Shown piece after piece: positions 11,442 through 23,741 of a DNA stretch of 64,000 nucleotides. The translations under genes and the position numbers were made by a program. The number at the start of each line of letters is the position of its first letter. Position 1 is the stretch's first letter. Origin of the DNA: Aquanectria penicillioides. Its lineage: Eukaryota; Ascomycota; Sordariomycetes; Hypocreales; Nectriaceae. The stretch is taken from positions 1,302,001 to 1,366,000 of the forward strand of contig PYIU01000003.1 in assembly GCA_003415625.1 (NCBI GenBank). The letters are read 5' to 3'. The notes under the pieces were generated by a model, which had not been told where the DNA came from, did not search any database, and worked only from the letters and a program-made list of their open reading frames with translations.

Positions 11442-13025
11442 TTACCAAGACTTGGCAACCTTCTCAAGGGTGTCGAGGAGGATATCAGCGTGTTTCTGCT
11501 GGAGGATCAGCATGGGTCGCAGACGAACGGCACTGGTACCGCTGCCGCCCATGTTGACTCCGAGGGACTTCGCCTTGGCAAGGAACTCGTCTCGGCGAGG
11601 GTTGTCGAAGGCAAGGAATGTACCACGGTCCTTCCCACGGAGGTCCTGGAACTGGCCTGGGTACTTGGCGGCGAGGCTGGCAATCTCGCGGTAGAGGTAG
11701 TCACCAATCTTAGAAGTGTGGTTGACGAGGTCGAGGCGCTCAATCTCGTCAATGATGGCGCGGAAGAGCAGGGCGCGGACGGGGTCACCCATCCAGGTGT
11801 TGAACTGACGGAAGGGCTTGTTGGGTCGGATCTCCGGGTTGCCGTAGTAGAAACCGGCAGCCTGAGCCTTCTTGGAAAAGGTAACAATGTCCGGGGGGTC
11901 CTGGAGGTTCCAGTGCTCGTGAGCCCAGAACTTGCCAGTGGCACCGACACCGGTCTGGACCTCATCGACGATGAGGAGGACGTTGTGCTTCTTGGTCAGG
12001 GCACGCAGCTTGCGGAAGAAATCGGGCGAAGCGTGGTTGTCACCACCCTCACTCTGGATGGGCTCGACGACAACGGCGGCGGGGGGCTGGTGCCAGTTCT
12101 TGATGAGGTGCTCAACCTCGTCGAGGCTGGCCTGCTCGATCTTTGCGTTTTCAGCGGCGTTCTCCTCAAGCGGGTACTTGAGCTGGGGGAAAGTGGCCTG
12201 GGGCCAGTCGAAGGCGGGAATATCGATCTTGTGGACGGCCTTGGAGCGGGTGGTGGAGAGAGAGCCAAAGAGTCGGCCGTGGAAGCCGGTCTTGAAGGAC
12301 AGGATGGACAGGTCCGGGGCTCCGGGAGCCTGGTTGTTCATGGCAGACTCGAGCTCGGCTTGGGTGAAGTCAACCTCGTGGCCACCACGCTCCTGCTGGC
12401 GGCGGTACATGAAGGCAGCCTTGAAGGCCGTCTCGTTGGCATCAGAACCGGCCATGGCAGTGAAGACGTGGTTGAGGCCCGTGGGGGCAACGCGGAGGAG
12501 ACCGCTCTTGAGCATGGCGGCGTAGTCGTGCGAGGGAAAGGCGCCGAGGGCGGGACGGTTGACAATGGCGTTGACCATGTCGGGCGTGGAGGCGGCCTTG
12601 ATAAGGTTAGGGTTATTGTAGCCTACCGGGATCGAGGCAATCTGGGCGAAGCTGTGTAAGTCTGGTCAGTGACTGAAGGGGAGACGATTTCACCGCAGAT
12701 GATATGGGGTGGGAAATTCATACACGTCGAGGAGAGTGTTTCCATCCGGGTCGACAATGTAATTGCCGACGCTCTTGGTGTAGTCGGCGAGCATGTACAT
12801 GCTGCGGGTGTCGAACACCTCGGTGAGCTCATCGATGTGCTGCTTAGTCTTGGGTCCGGGGATAGCTGTCTTGACCGAAGGAGCCTCAGGCTCATTGGGG
12901 AAGAAAGGAGCCGTCGACGCCGCCTTTAGGGCTCGCGACGAGGCAAAAGAGCGACGAGCCGCCGAGGCCAGCGAGGGCGAGAAGGAGAGGGGCCGGAGGG
13001 CCATGCCAACGCGGAGGGCCGACAT
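11442..13025 (-). CDS. 4-aminobutyrate aminotransferase (GABA transaminase), mitochondrial
   Basis: This class III PLP-dependent aminotransferase converts GABA and 2-oxoglutarate to succinate semialdehyde and glutamate in the GABA shunt. Two exons, 13025-12724 and 12651-11442, give 503 residues, close to the usual size with a presequence. The N-terminus is rich in Arg, Ser and Ala and lacks acidic residues for about 40 positions (MSALRVGMALRPLSFSPSL), a typical mitochondrial targeting peptide. Landmarks are FAQIASIPVGYNNP across the splice, AMAGSDANETAFK, FHGRLFGSLSTTRSK, VVVEPIQSEGGDNHAS, LLIVDEVQTGVGATGKFWAHE and the PLP lysine in VTFSKKAQAAGFYY. The C-terminal GGSGTSAVRLRPMLILQQKH matches the family end. 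The 72-nt intron has a GTATGA donor in phase 2. The family assignment to the Uga1/GatA type is firm; no regulatory site was identified. Confidence 0.95.
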
Positions 13026-16000
13026 GACAATGTCAATTGGGGGTGAAAGACGTGAGATATAGTTGGTGTTTTTTTCCCCCCTAAATGATAAACTGGGAAT
13101 TGGTGTTAGAGAAACGGCTTGTTTTGTGACAATTGCATTGGGGGGATGAAAGGAATGTGTGATAGTGTTTAGGTAGGTAGATAAGGCTAAGGACGGCTTC
13201 GAGGGAGACGGAAGGTGTCATGGACTCACTTGCTGAGACGGCGTCTCTCGACACTCAGTTCCAATTCACTAATTTAGATGACGTATGGGAAAACAACGAA
13301 CGCACACACACACACACACACTCTCTCTCTCTCTCTCTCTCTGGATAGGACAGGAAGAAAAAAAAAAGACAGAAGGCCTTCTTAGGCGGGAGGGTTTGCC
13401 TTTATACGCCGAGCAAAAAAAGCTTCGGGTTGCCGCAATTCTAGTTCTCTCGTCTTGTCTCGTCTCGTCTCGCGCCCGCGGTCGCTCTCCCTTCTCCGTC
13501 CTTGTTTGTCTTAGACTGTCGTCCTCGGTCAAGCAAGCTCTAAGCCATTGCGGGGAGTCATGAGGGAGGGGTGTGACGCGAGCTACGGACGTTCATGGCA
13601 CTCCATTCTCCGTTCTAGGTAGGTCATTGGAGATGAAGCGGATCTAGGCTCAGCTAGCCGTTTTTGTCCAGATTTCCTAGCCGTCGAAGCGCATCGCAGC
13701 GCATTGCATCGCATCGTATCGGGGTTCCATCCCAGTTCTCTCACTCTCGTCCCAGCCCCATCCCAGCGTTTCGGAGCATCCCACCATCGACCGCCTCGTG
13801 GCATTGTGCGTGGGGAGCGTGTCGCAATCCCAATTGGGGGCCCCGACCTGGTGTTAGTGGCGCTACGGCTCGAATGCATCCCTTCTGCCCCTCACCGTTT
13901 GGGCCCCCAATCTCGTGTCTGCTTTGCGATAGCTGGACGAGGTCAAGCGCCTATGAACGATGCCGATATCTCGTCTCCACGATGCATGGACCGCGCCGAT
14001 ACCAACCACCATTACCACCTTGAATGCCAGGAAAGGACTCCCGCCAATTGTCACGAGTTGCCGAGAGCTGACATGTAAAAACTGGTGTACATGACACGCA
14101 TTCATCCAGCCATCCATCCATCCATTCGTTTCATTTATACTGTACACAACATGTCTACCACCATGGCATACCACAGAGCGCAACATCGCTTCGCGAAACT
14201 TTGGGGTCGGCTAGCTTCCCTACACACACCACAAACATCACGCACACGCCCCTCTATCGCCCAATCAACTAGAATATCCTGCCAAATATGTGGTAGTTAG
14301 TTAGTTAGCCTTCCTCTTCGGCCGTGGCATCTGATCTGAGCTACAGCGCCCCGGCTACCTTGCCCTGCTCTGGTTGACGTTCCACGATCCACCACCCATA
14401 TCCTACCCAAACCCATGCATTTGCATGCCAAGCCATGCCATGCTGTGCTCTGCCATCTCACATAGGGCACGGGGTAGGGATGCGACCACACATGGGGAAA
14501 GTATTACCGTAGTATGGCATTTCGGCCGCCCCCATTGCTGGGGAGAGGCCGAGTTATCACCACCAAAAGTAAAGAAAACAAAATTCACACCTCTGGCCGC
14601 GTCCTGGTACCTACGGTCGCAACTCCTCTTGATAGCCAGCCAACTACCTACTGTAGGTAGCTGGCTAACTCGTCGCTATCGCGACCTCATTCACGCCCCT
14701 CCCCCCCCACCCCGCGATGGAGACGCCCAGACTCCCCATATTGCGGTTTACCACTGCCGGCCCGGTTCCGGTGCCGGTGACCGCTCCGTTGTCGGCCAGG
14801 TTATCTATCTACACTTTCGCATCTCCAAAAAAAAAAAAAAAAAAGAAGCCAGAGGAGAGAGACTACCCCGTCCATCTCTGTTTTATTAGTCACTTTGGCG
14901 AGACAAAGTGCCTAAATATCCTAATCAAGCAGACTGGCTCCTCCTGCTGGCATGGGCACCACCCTCGGGATAATGGCCAATATTGGGGCGGTCGGTTGAG
15001 GCTGAAAATCTGCTCGCTACGTACTCATGACAGGGAACAATTGATTTAAAAAAAAAAGAAAAATCCAGAACACATACAGGTGAGACCACAAGGCACAAAT
15101 CGTTGCCGCCGTGTCATGAGTCGTCGTCGGCTTCATAGGTCCGCCTCATGTTGCTGCTGCACCTACCAAAATAGTACAGCACGCGAGCAGACGCTTTGGC
15201 GGCCGGTTCTCGGGATGTGGGTGCGTTCACTACAACAGGTGCGTGCTGAGTTTGACCCATGCTAGACATCATCCCCGTTTCGGCAGTTAGATTGAGACCA
15301 GACCAGTGCCTGTTGGCTGTTGCTCTGCCGCCTCCACGACATGCCTAATGCACCTAGTCTACAGTGTGTCCCGTTTCTAGTCACCAACACCAGCGCTCGC
15401 ACACACACACACACACATGAAGACACGTACACACACACAAGGTCCAAGTCGCGACAACACAAAGCGCAGCGGCAGATTGCGCCTCTGTAATGATTAATCT
15501 AGCCATTCTTGCATCTGCGATTTCCAATCTCCAATCTCCAGCATGAATCAATCAACCCCATGCTCTGTTGTCCCAATCTGATGCAAGACGCGCTCATGTG
15601 ATGCTATGCGGTGCCGCCCTGGGGCCCGTGATATCTATCTACTAATAGCATTCGTGCTATGCAATGCAGTAATCATCGTCTCCAGCAATGAATCCAACGG
15701 CTCCATTCTCATCTCGATGGCAATGCCCAAATCCATGCAAGAGTACTCTCGCTCAAAAAGAAGAATATGAAAAAAAAAGAAGCAAAAAAAGAAGAGAAAA
15801 AAGAAAAAGAAAAAGAAATAGTGGCCGATGCATAACGATGATAATAGCAAGAAAAACACACCCATTTGCGCCTGTACCTCATGCATATGCTCCAATCCCG
15901 TGTTCTCATAGTTCTCTTTGCATTGTGATTGCTATCGCCGTCTCGCGATGCCGCCCTCGGACCTCAAAGTCCGATCCATCTCCGGCTCCTCCGATGCTGA

Positions 16001-16108
16001 TGATGCGACGGGGTCTGACAGCCGCGTTGCACATACTTCTCCGTCAGCCGCCGCCTGCGGGGCCCTCTTCCCCGCCATGTTGTTATTAGGATGAGCGATT
16101 CTCGTCCG
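13026..16108. other. 3 kb gene-free interval upstream of GABA transaminase
   Basis: The interval contains the GABA transaminase promoter and the region downstream of the CLC gene. It holds a CA/CT microsatellite near 13302-13342, a C8 run near 14701, an A18 run near 14827, an AC microsatellite near 15399-15416 and A-rich stretches near 15770-15830. Open frames here are short and compositionally odd. An inverted repeat CTACCTA-CTG-TAGGTAG sits at 14644-14660. No RNA gene was recognised. Confidence 0.5.
13302..13342. repeat. Compound microsatellite (CA)n(CT)n
   Basis: About 19 nt of CA dinucleotides followed directly by about 22 nt of CT dinucleotides. It lies roughly 280 bp upstream of the GABA transaminase start, probably in the promoter or leader. 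The repeat is read directly from the sequence. Confidence 0.9.
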
Positions 16109-19096
16109 CTAGTGCTCATGCTCCCGCATGTATCGAACAAACGTCTTCTTGTGGGTCTTTTCATTTTATCAGCTCGTGTGATCATGCACCTTGCGTGGGG
16201 GATTAATCACTTACCATTCCTGCATATTTTCCGTCCTTCAAAACACAGATATATCGGAGACCGAGCTTAGAAAACAGTTCGTAAACAAGATCCATGGGAG
16301 ACCGAATGTCAAGAGCCACCGGTGCCTGGGGCCAGGTCAGCAAACCCATCATCCACTTGCACTAAGAATCATTGGAGCAACATACCGGATCAATGTAAGG
16401 TGTAAAGTCTGTAGGGTCAAAGGTATCATCGTCCTCGTCAATCCTCGGCACTCGATCCATCAAGCAGAGGTTCGAGAGCTCATCCTCCAACTGGTCAAGG
16501 GCATATCCCAGGTCCGGCGCTGGGATCAGGCCAACAAGAGTGCCATCTCGAAGGATAGGGAGACCGCCGTCCAGCTCACCAGCTCGGTGCAGGAGCTCGA
16601 GCTTGACCCGTAGACTGGCGGCAGGCACAAGAGGCGAATTCGTAATGTCGATGATGCGCTCTCGTCGAACTCGAGGTACAATATCCCCTAGGTTTTCTGT
16701 GAAGATGGGCTTGTGCTTGTTATCCAAAAATGGATACGAATTCATGTTTGTAAGAAGGTCCTATCACGAGTTTAGCCACCAAGATCAACTTCTTTCCAAG
16801 ATCCAGATCCTAAAAGACTTACGTAAATGCTGTTTGGTTCAATGGCATCAGCCGTCCATTTGGCAACCAGAATGGCTAGCGAAAAGGGCAGAACATAGTC
16901 GAGACTTCCCGTGAGCTCAAAAAGGATGACCGCCAGTGTAACCGACAATCGCGTCACACCGCACATGGTTGCGCCCGCGGCAATGAGCCCGTAAACACCA
17001 GGCTGGATGCAGCTTCCGTCTGACTTGGCTGCGCAATATCCCCAAACTGCTGAATCAGGGAAACGAAGGACGGACCACTGAACCAGGTGACCTACGATGC
17101 GTCCCATCAAACCACCGACAACCATGGACGGGACGTAAATTCCAGCAGGGACTTTCTACACGGTAGTCAGTATTCGAACATAAACCAGATAGACACGCCC
17201 ACTTACAATGCCAAAGGTGATGACTGTCAAGAAGCCCTTGATCAGCAATGCCACGAAGAGATGTAGCAAAATCGGAGGAATGTCGTTGATGGACTTCGGA
17301 CAGAGGGTGAGTTCCTCCCTATCGACATCTGGACCTTCGCAAGGAGACGCCAGGTTCAGAAGCAGTTCAGCGACTGGCAGCTTGGTCAAGTCGTTCCAGT
17401 AACTCATCACCCCGGTGACTAGAGCTACCAGGAAGACTTCAAGCATCGGGTATAGCTTGATAACTCGGATTCGGCGAAATGTCTGAGCCCAATACTTGGA
17501 AGCCTTGATGAAGAGGGCGCCAACCGCACCGCCGAGAATGCCCACAAACATGAAGATGCCTAGCTCAAAATACTCCCAGTCGTTCAGGTAGCGCACTTCG
17601 AAGAGTACGACTTTGTGAGTTCCATAGGGGTTCAGGAATTTGAGCGACAATGCGGCTACGATGCAGCAGAAGAAGGTTCGGAACAGCGTTTTGGCCGGAA
17701 AGAAATATGACACTTCCTCAAGCCCAAAGAGTACACCACTCAGCGGAGCACCAAAGGCCACAGCGACACCGGCGGCTGCGGCTGCTGAGACGACTTCTCG
17801 GCGTTTCCCGTCGTTGCGGTCGTACTTTGCGAAAATTCGGCAAAGAATGTTGCCCACGCATGCAGCCATATGCACATATGGTCCTTCTTTGCCGAGACTC
17901 ATACCCGATGCGACACTCAGGATCAAGGCCACCATCTTGACAAGAAGGGTTCTGAGACCGAGGAATCCGTGCAAAACGAAGCCGCTGAGAATGACACGGA
18001 CTTCGGCAACACCACTTCCCGCCGCAGAGTAGTAGACCATGGGTGGGTTTGCTGGTGTCTGATCGATTTGCTGCCGAGGCGTAGAAGACTCGCTGCTGTG
18101 GCCATCGTCGTAGGTTTGGGGCACGCCCTCGGCAGCGAGATTCTCATCTAGTGTTGTGAGGCGATAGGCTGACGGAACGACAGTCTTGGTCCAGAGAGTG
18201 ATCCAGCAGGCAAGCATTGCAAGGACGAGCACGCAGATCATGTAGACAATAAAGTCAGTCCACCCCAAGCCAAGGGGATGGTGGAGAATTGTGGCCCAGT
18301 CTCTCCAGTCAGCACACTGTTCTTCATCCTGGCAACAATTCTAAATGCAAGTCAATAGAGAGCTCGTTTCAGGTAACTGTGAAGCAAGGAGAGCTTCGTG
18401 CAACTCATGCGTGAGACAAGGTACTCACTCGTTTGTTTAGATACCAGGCTCGGGAGCAATACCCGTCCTTGAACTCGAAGACGGTAGATTCGGTAACGTC
18501 GACGGTGTAGGCCATAAGAGCGACGATGCAGCCACTTAGGGCGCTGAGAATCCAACCTTGAGCGCTATCAAAGATGATTCGGATGCGACCCCAGAAATCC
18601 TTGCGACTGCGTAGCTCCTTGACACGGTACGAATCTGCAATGGTATCGTGAACCCAATCGGTGCTGGTGAATTGATCGTACCAAACCCGTTCGTCAGGGA
18701 AGATGCTGCCTTTGGATTCAGCCATGGTTGACTCCTGGCGATCTGAAAGGGCGTGTATTAATCGCTGGCCCCATGATGGATGTCGGCTGTGGTTTCGAGA
18801 ACTATATCCTACATTGGGTGAAGCCAAGCATGAGTTGGGAACTGATAGAGTATAATTGAGGGATTGATGCCAATATGGGTCATACCTGTGTAGCTTTGCT
18901 CCCGAGTGGTGGAGGAAGTTTGTTGCTTAGACGAGCTTGGTCCGCCGATGCGGATGCGAGATCTTGAGCTCGCGAGCAGAGGAGATCGCTCATCTGGCTC
19001 GCCGGTGGACTGAGTTCTGCTGAGAGGGAAAGGCCGACGAACAGCTCGGGGCGACGGCGGCTGGGAGCCGGAGCTGTCTCTCCCTTGATCCGCCAT
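16109..19096 (-). CDS. CLC-family voltage-gated chloride channel/transporter (Gef1-like)
   Basis: CLC proteins move chloride, often in exchange for protons, in endomembranes such as Golgi, endosome and vacuole; the yeast member is Gef1. Exons inferred: 19096-18886, 18808-18429, 18340-17207, 17155-16823, 16760-16386, 16325-16215 and 16156-16109. They sum exactly to 863 codons plus stop, all with GT-AG borders. The soluble N-terminus is Ser/Arg-rich. Membrane segments follow, including the selectivity motif GSGVAEVRVILSGF (about residue 305), the gating-glutamate motif GKEGPYVH (about 345), and FGAPLSGVLFGLEEVS. The C-terminus holds two CBS domains (RRERIIDITNSPLVPA... and PVALDIRSPMDLVYELFSK...), ending in RYMREHEH. 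The start at 19096 (MADQGRDSSG) is chosen for sense; an in-frame ATG at 19195 would add 33 basic residues. The cytoplasmic loop around residues 230-270 is low-complexity. Confidence 0.94.
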
Positions 19097-21286
19097 GACA
19101 ACGGAGGCTTCGGAGCGGCGATTAATCAGAAGAAGCGCTCGGAGTTTCAATGATTTCGTGGTTTTCGGTATGGAAAAGTCGAGAGCAAATGGCACAGCGG
19201 CTGGCGGGGAACGGGTGGAGATAACTCGGCGTCGATCGTGGGTATGAAGGGGAGGAAATTAACTATGATGGAAACGGGGCGAAGTCAGAGAATGAAGCAA
19301 GGGCAGGAGAGCAAATTGCGGCGCTGCAGTCGAGATCCAATTCTATGTAGCTCCTGCGATCGCGTCACCAGTCCACGACAACAACAACAGCAGCAGCAGC
19401 AGGAACAGCAACGGTGACAGCGAAAGTAACGGTAGAGGCAACCGGGAGGAACGTAATGGTCGGGTTGCAGGTGACCCACTGATCGCGTGGAAGTTGTGGG
19501 TGTGAGAGGGCGCCAATGGTGGCTTGCGCGGGTGAGGACGGGGGCAGATGGATGTGGAAAGTGTGTCCAAACATTGAAGCTCATAGAAGTACAAACCTCT
19601 CACCTTTGCCCGTGATCTTTTCTAAGCCATCCCTGGGAGTGGGTGTGCTGGGGAGAAAGTATATTCACATTCGGCTCCTTTAATTCGTACCTTTGTCAAG
19701 AGCCGTGGTGCTAGTGTCGCGTTAACGTCGAGTCGGATTGCCCGAGTGTCGTGATGCCGGTGCAATCACAGCGTCTGGGGGAGGGGGGTCAGGTTCCAAG
19801 GCTGTGGTCCTGTGAGGCACTGGGAGCACAGCCTACGGTTGCCCTTGGACAAATCGGATGTCAATATGGCACGGACGACTCAGTCGGTGGAACGAGGGAG
19901 CAGGAATTGAATGATGGAGATGATGAGTCTGGGGAAGAAGATGCCCACTGTTGGAAGGGAGGGGGCAGAGGGCATTTCATCATTTGGCTGTGGCTGGGGC
20001 CCTCCACTGGCTCGTGGACATGATTTAACGCCCGATCCGCGCTGTTGGACCCCAGGACCCTCTGGACCCCCTGGACCCCTTTCGGACCCTTTTGGGACCC
20101 TTTTTGGACCCTTTTTGGACCCTGACATGGCCGTGAGGCGAACCAGTGCGCAGACGAGAACCCAGAACCCGGGGAACAGAGCAGCGGAGATGGGGCGCTA
20201 GATGCTGTCGTTGGCCCTGGGGTTCAGCTCAGGCCTGCCCAGACCTTGGCCGTTTGGGGCGCCTCATGGGCTTTCTTCAACTGTTGATTCCATTACTTTT
20301 AGTGACATGCCACACCGGGTCGCCATGCAAGGCACCGTCCATCTGATAATGTACAGACTCTCACAGGAAGGGGTCAGCTAGCGACTTATCTGCCTACCTT
20401 AAAAGTACCAACCTACCTGGTTGGGCGACGGGCCGGGGACTGGACGCCCTGAACGCCCTGGGCGCGGCTTTTTATTTGGCGTATTCCCCTGTTACATCTC
20501 TCATCGGTGGTGTCCAACGTGAGGGACGTTGAGGTACATGCCTGCCTGCCGTCCCCAAGCTGCCCAGGGTAGCGAGGTACCTGGACACTACCCATGCACG
20601 TAGCTTTGGCTCTGCTGCTGTGAGAGCGCCTACGTCATTCCTATTTCCACGATAGCGCCCGAGAGCCGGCTCGACGTGGCCGATCGATTGAGAGACTGCC
20701 ACGCGTGTTTGTTTTTCCAGGTGCAAGAATCGCGGACCACGTCCCAAGCACTAGCCAGAGATGCTGGGGATGATGCCTGGCCAAGCCAGTTGTGGGGACG
20801 CGGCGACATCACAACAAGGCGGCGATATCATCTTGTGACTCTGTTTCACCTGGCCCGGCCTGGAGCCGGCGATATGGAAGTCACAAGGGTTCGTATCCTG
20901 CCCAAGGGTGTCTGTGTGGCCAACAGAAGGTGGTCAGCAGTGACAGCCATGTCCGCCTACGAAATGCCTGTCCGTGGACAATCTGCGCAAATTGCCACCA
21001 ATGTAAGTGGGGTCCAGGCCAAAAAGCCCTCTAAAATCGCCATCTACGGAACTGGCATGGCTGGGAACGCATTATGTGGCTAGTGCATGTGGCTTGACTT
21101 GACTTGCCTTATCTTATCGGGGAAATTTTCAAGAAAGTCAGCGACTCCACCAAAGACAAAAAAAAGTACCAGACCAGCGGAACCATGAACAGTGCATCAA
21201 ATCAAGCAAATCTTTTCCAGTAGGGAATTCAACCTCTCATCAGTTCCCCTTCACCGTGCTCCGTGCGGCGCATCGAATTACTCAAA
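19097..21286. other. Gene-free interval between divergent CLC and SAS10 genes
   Basis: This 2.2 kb stretch must contain two promoters. It includes a CAA/CAG microsatellite near 19377-19402, a degenerate GGACCC-based tandem array at 20047-20124, and several TACCT-type motifs near 20390-20425 and 20575-20585. Open frames are present but unsupported, including one of 135 codons at 20676-21083 with no recognisable domain. Confidence 0.5.
20047..20124. repeat. Degenerate tandem array of GGACCC-pyrimidine units
   Basis: Eight successive units each begin with GGACCC and are followed by 2-5 bases, mostly C and T. The spacing grows from 8 to 11 nt along the array, and the last units are GGACCCTTTTT. 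The array lies in the promoter region between CLC and SAS10. Read directly from the sequence; function unknown. Confidence 0.85.
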
Positions 21287-23122
21287 ATGGGCAAGAAGAG
21301 AAAGGCCACGGGCCGAAATACCCAGCCTAGTGGTCCCAAAGAATTGGACGCCTCCGACGCCCGCCTTGGTCCGATTACCACTTTCGAAGATGTCGCCGAC
21401 TCTGAGGATGAATACTTCATGAACCGTGATCGCATTCTACTTGAAGACGAGCCCGGCTCGAAGCGTCGTAGGAAGGACGACGAGGACTTGGAATTGTCCG
21501 ACGAGGAAGTTCTTGGTTACGAGGATTCAGACGACGATGAGGACGACGATGACGAAGAGGACCAACGACCACAGAAAAAGAAGGGTGCCCTGTCAGAAGA
21601 AGAGCAAGAAGGAGATGGCGAGGAAGGAGACTCTGGCTGGTGGGGTTCATCTAAAACCGACTACTACAATGCCGACAACCTCGAGACCGAGGCCGATGCC
21701 CTGGAGGAGGAAGTCGAGGCGAAGCGACTGCAGAAGAAGAAACTGGCGAAGATGGCAGAGGAAGACTTTATCTTTGACGGCGACGAATGGCTTGCCGAGG
21801 GCGCCGAAAAGGGCGAGGGCGAGGAGACTGTCACAGAAGTTCTCAAGGATATTGAGGTGACGGATGACATGGGCCCCGAGGAGCGCTACAAGCTGCTGCA
21901 AAGCCGGTACCCCGAATTCAACCACCTCGTCAAGGAATTCGAGACTTTACAACCTGTTCTCGGCGATCTCGAGGAGTCGGCACGGGGCAAGTCTGGGAAG
22001 TCACTGGAAGCCATCAAGTACTGGGTGCTCGGCTGTTACATCGCTGTGCTTGCAAGCTACTTTGCTATTTTGACATCCCCTGCGAGAGATAGTTCGAAGG
22101 CACAAAAGCCTCTCGACCCTTCTGAACTTCGAGATCACGATGTCATGCAGACCCTCATCAGCTGCCGAGAAGCCTGGCAGAAGACCAAGAACCTAAGATC
22201 GACGAAGGCTACTAATGAGGAGGAGCAATCGGAGCTTGACGAGGAGGAGCTCGCGCAGCTCGTTGCAAAGGAGTCCACAGTGAAGCCCAAGAAGAGCAAG
22301 AAGACGTCCAAGCAAGAAAAGGCAGCCGCTGAGAGGCGGGCTCGGAACCTCGAGAAGGCCAAGGCAGGCGAGGCTGCTGTTGCAGATCTTTATAACCTAC
22401 CCCTCACTAGCAAGAAGTCTAAGAAGGAGAAGAAGGCCTCTACTGTCGAGGCCAATGGTGACAATTCAGACTTCGGTGAAGAGGATGAACTGGACGCCAG
22501 AACAGCAGCGGAGAAGGCCGCACGCAAGAAGAGTCTCAAGTTCTACACATCTCAGATCGTTCAGAAGGCCAACCGCAGAGCTGGAGCAGGACGTGATGCC
22601 GGAGGTGACATGGATATCCCACATCGTGAACGCCTCAGGGATCGCCAGGCTCGACTCAACGCAGAGGCTGAGCGTCGTGGAAAGAAGGACTCCAAGCTTG
22701 GCGCGGACCTGGGCGACAATAGTGACGACGAGGATGCCGCCACTGCACAGGCTGTCCGTGATGACGGGGACGAGTACTACGATATGATGGCGCACAAGTC
22801 GAGGAAGAACAAGGATGAAAAGGCCGCCCGGTATGCCGCCTATGCTGCCGCAAGCAAGGCTGATCGTGTGGTCGAGAAAGAAGAGGTTGGAGAAGACGGC
22901 AAGCGCAAGATCACATACGCGATCCAAAAGAACAAGGGTCTGGCCCCAAAGAGGAGCAAGGATGTGCGCAACCCCAGAGTGAAGAAGAGAAAGCAGTACG
23001 AGGCCAAGCAGAAGAAGCTCAAGAGTATGAAGCCGGTTTGGCAGGGTGGCGAGCCCAAGGGAGGTTACCAAGGAGAGTTGTCGGGTATCAACTCTGCTGT
23101 TATCAAAAGCACGAAGCTATAG
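21287..23122 (+). CDS. SAS10: Sas10/Utp3, small-subunit processome protein
   Basis: Sas10/Utp3 is a nucleolar component of the U3 snoRNP small-subunit processome needed for 18S rRNA maturation. The gene is a single exon of 611 codons. The start at 21287 sits in CTCAAAATGGGC, a good fungal context, and gives MGKKRKATGR; an upstream in-frame ATG at 21263 is less likely. Acidic stretches (residues 60-110) are followed by the Sas10/Utp3/C1D domain near 190-305, including YFAILTSPARDSS and HDVMQTLISCREAWQKTKNL. Basic Lys-rich linkers follow. The C-terminal Sas10 domain ends KKRKQYEAKQKKLKSMKPVW and GGYQGELSGINSAVIKSTKL, which is strongly family-specific. It lies 619 bp upstream of COG1 on the same strand but there is no evidence for co-transcription. 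Confidence 0.95.
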   Translation: MGKKRKATGRNTQPSGPKELDASDARLGPITTFEDVADSEDEYFMNRDRILLEDEPGSKRRRKDDEDLELSDEEVLGYEDSDDDEDDDDEEDQRPQKKKGALSEEEQEGDGEEGDSGWWGSSKTDYYNADNLETEADALEEEVEAKRLQKKKLAKMAEEDFIFDGDEWLAEGAEKGEGEETVTEVLKDIEVTDDMGPEERYKLLQSRYPEFNHLVKEFETLQPVLGDLEESARGKSGKSLEAIKYWVLGCYIAVLASYFAILTSPARDSSKAQKPLDPSELRDHDVMQTLISCREAWQKTKNLRSTKATNEEEQSELDEEELAQLVAKESTVKPKKSKKTSKQEKAAAERRARNLEKAKAGEAAVADLYNLPLTSKKSKKEKKASTVEANGDNSDFGEEDELDARTAAEKAARKKSLKFYTSQIVQKANRRAGAGRDAGGDMDIPHRERLRDRQARLNAEAERRGKKDSKLGADLGDNSDDEDAATAQAVRDDGDEYYDMMAHKSRKNKDEKAARYAAYAAASKADRVVEKEEVGEDGKRKITYAIQKNKGLAPKRSKDVRNPRVKKRKQYEAKQKKLKSMKPVWQGGEPKGGYQGELSGINSAVIKSTKL

Positions 23123-23741
23123 AATTGAATATATTATGGGCCTTGTTAATGGCGTTGATTTTTCACTTACGAAAATTATCTTATCTTTCCTCTCGAAATG
23201 AAAAATTGTATGGTGTGCAAGCGATTGTTTACGAAGGGTATCATTGTTACAAGCCGATCTATCGGCGAGGTGCGTCTTTGGTCATTGATGGAGACAGAGA
23301 AGAAACAAGCTCAGAGCTTGGTGAATCAAAATCATGATGAAGTCCATTATTTGAGCCTAATAGGAATACAAAAAGCAAAGAGAGAGACAGAAATATCTGT
23401 ATATATTTTATTTAGTCGAAGGGCATCAGTGTAAAAAACACATTGAAGCTCTGTCTCATAATTCCTTCTCACCGGGAGGCTTGTCTAACTGCAGGGGTCG
23501 TGAGCGCCCCGCCAAACGTCCAAGTCCCACGTTGCTCAATCGTACAGCTCACCTCCAACCACCAACCCACCCACCGTGTAGCGACCTCCGGGACTTGCGT
23601 GCCCAACCCACGAGGAGCCTCGCACGTATCAAAGAAACCGCACTGTATTTGATGCATATGAACAGCTGAAAAATCCCCCGCGATCATCGCCCACGCTCGC
23701 CGCATCATCCCCTTCAACGCCGAAGCGGCAACCTGGCCAAA
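23123..23741. other. Intergenic region SAS10-COG1
   Basis: This 619-bp region should contain the SAS10 terminator and the COG1 promoter. The first 250 bp are AT-rich. No additional gene is supported; the 123-codon opposite-strand frame at 23469-23840 overlaps the COG1 start and has no domain. Confidence 0.55.

Noticed and set aside
20880..20910. tRNA-like TTCGTAT loop
   Set aside because: The flanking bases do not form a T-arm stem, and no anticodon arm or acceptor stem is present.
20676..21083. 135-codon open frame upstream of SAS10
   Set aside because: No domain, no start context, and the composition is that of intergenic DNA.
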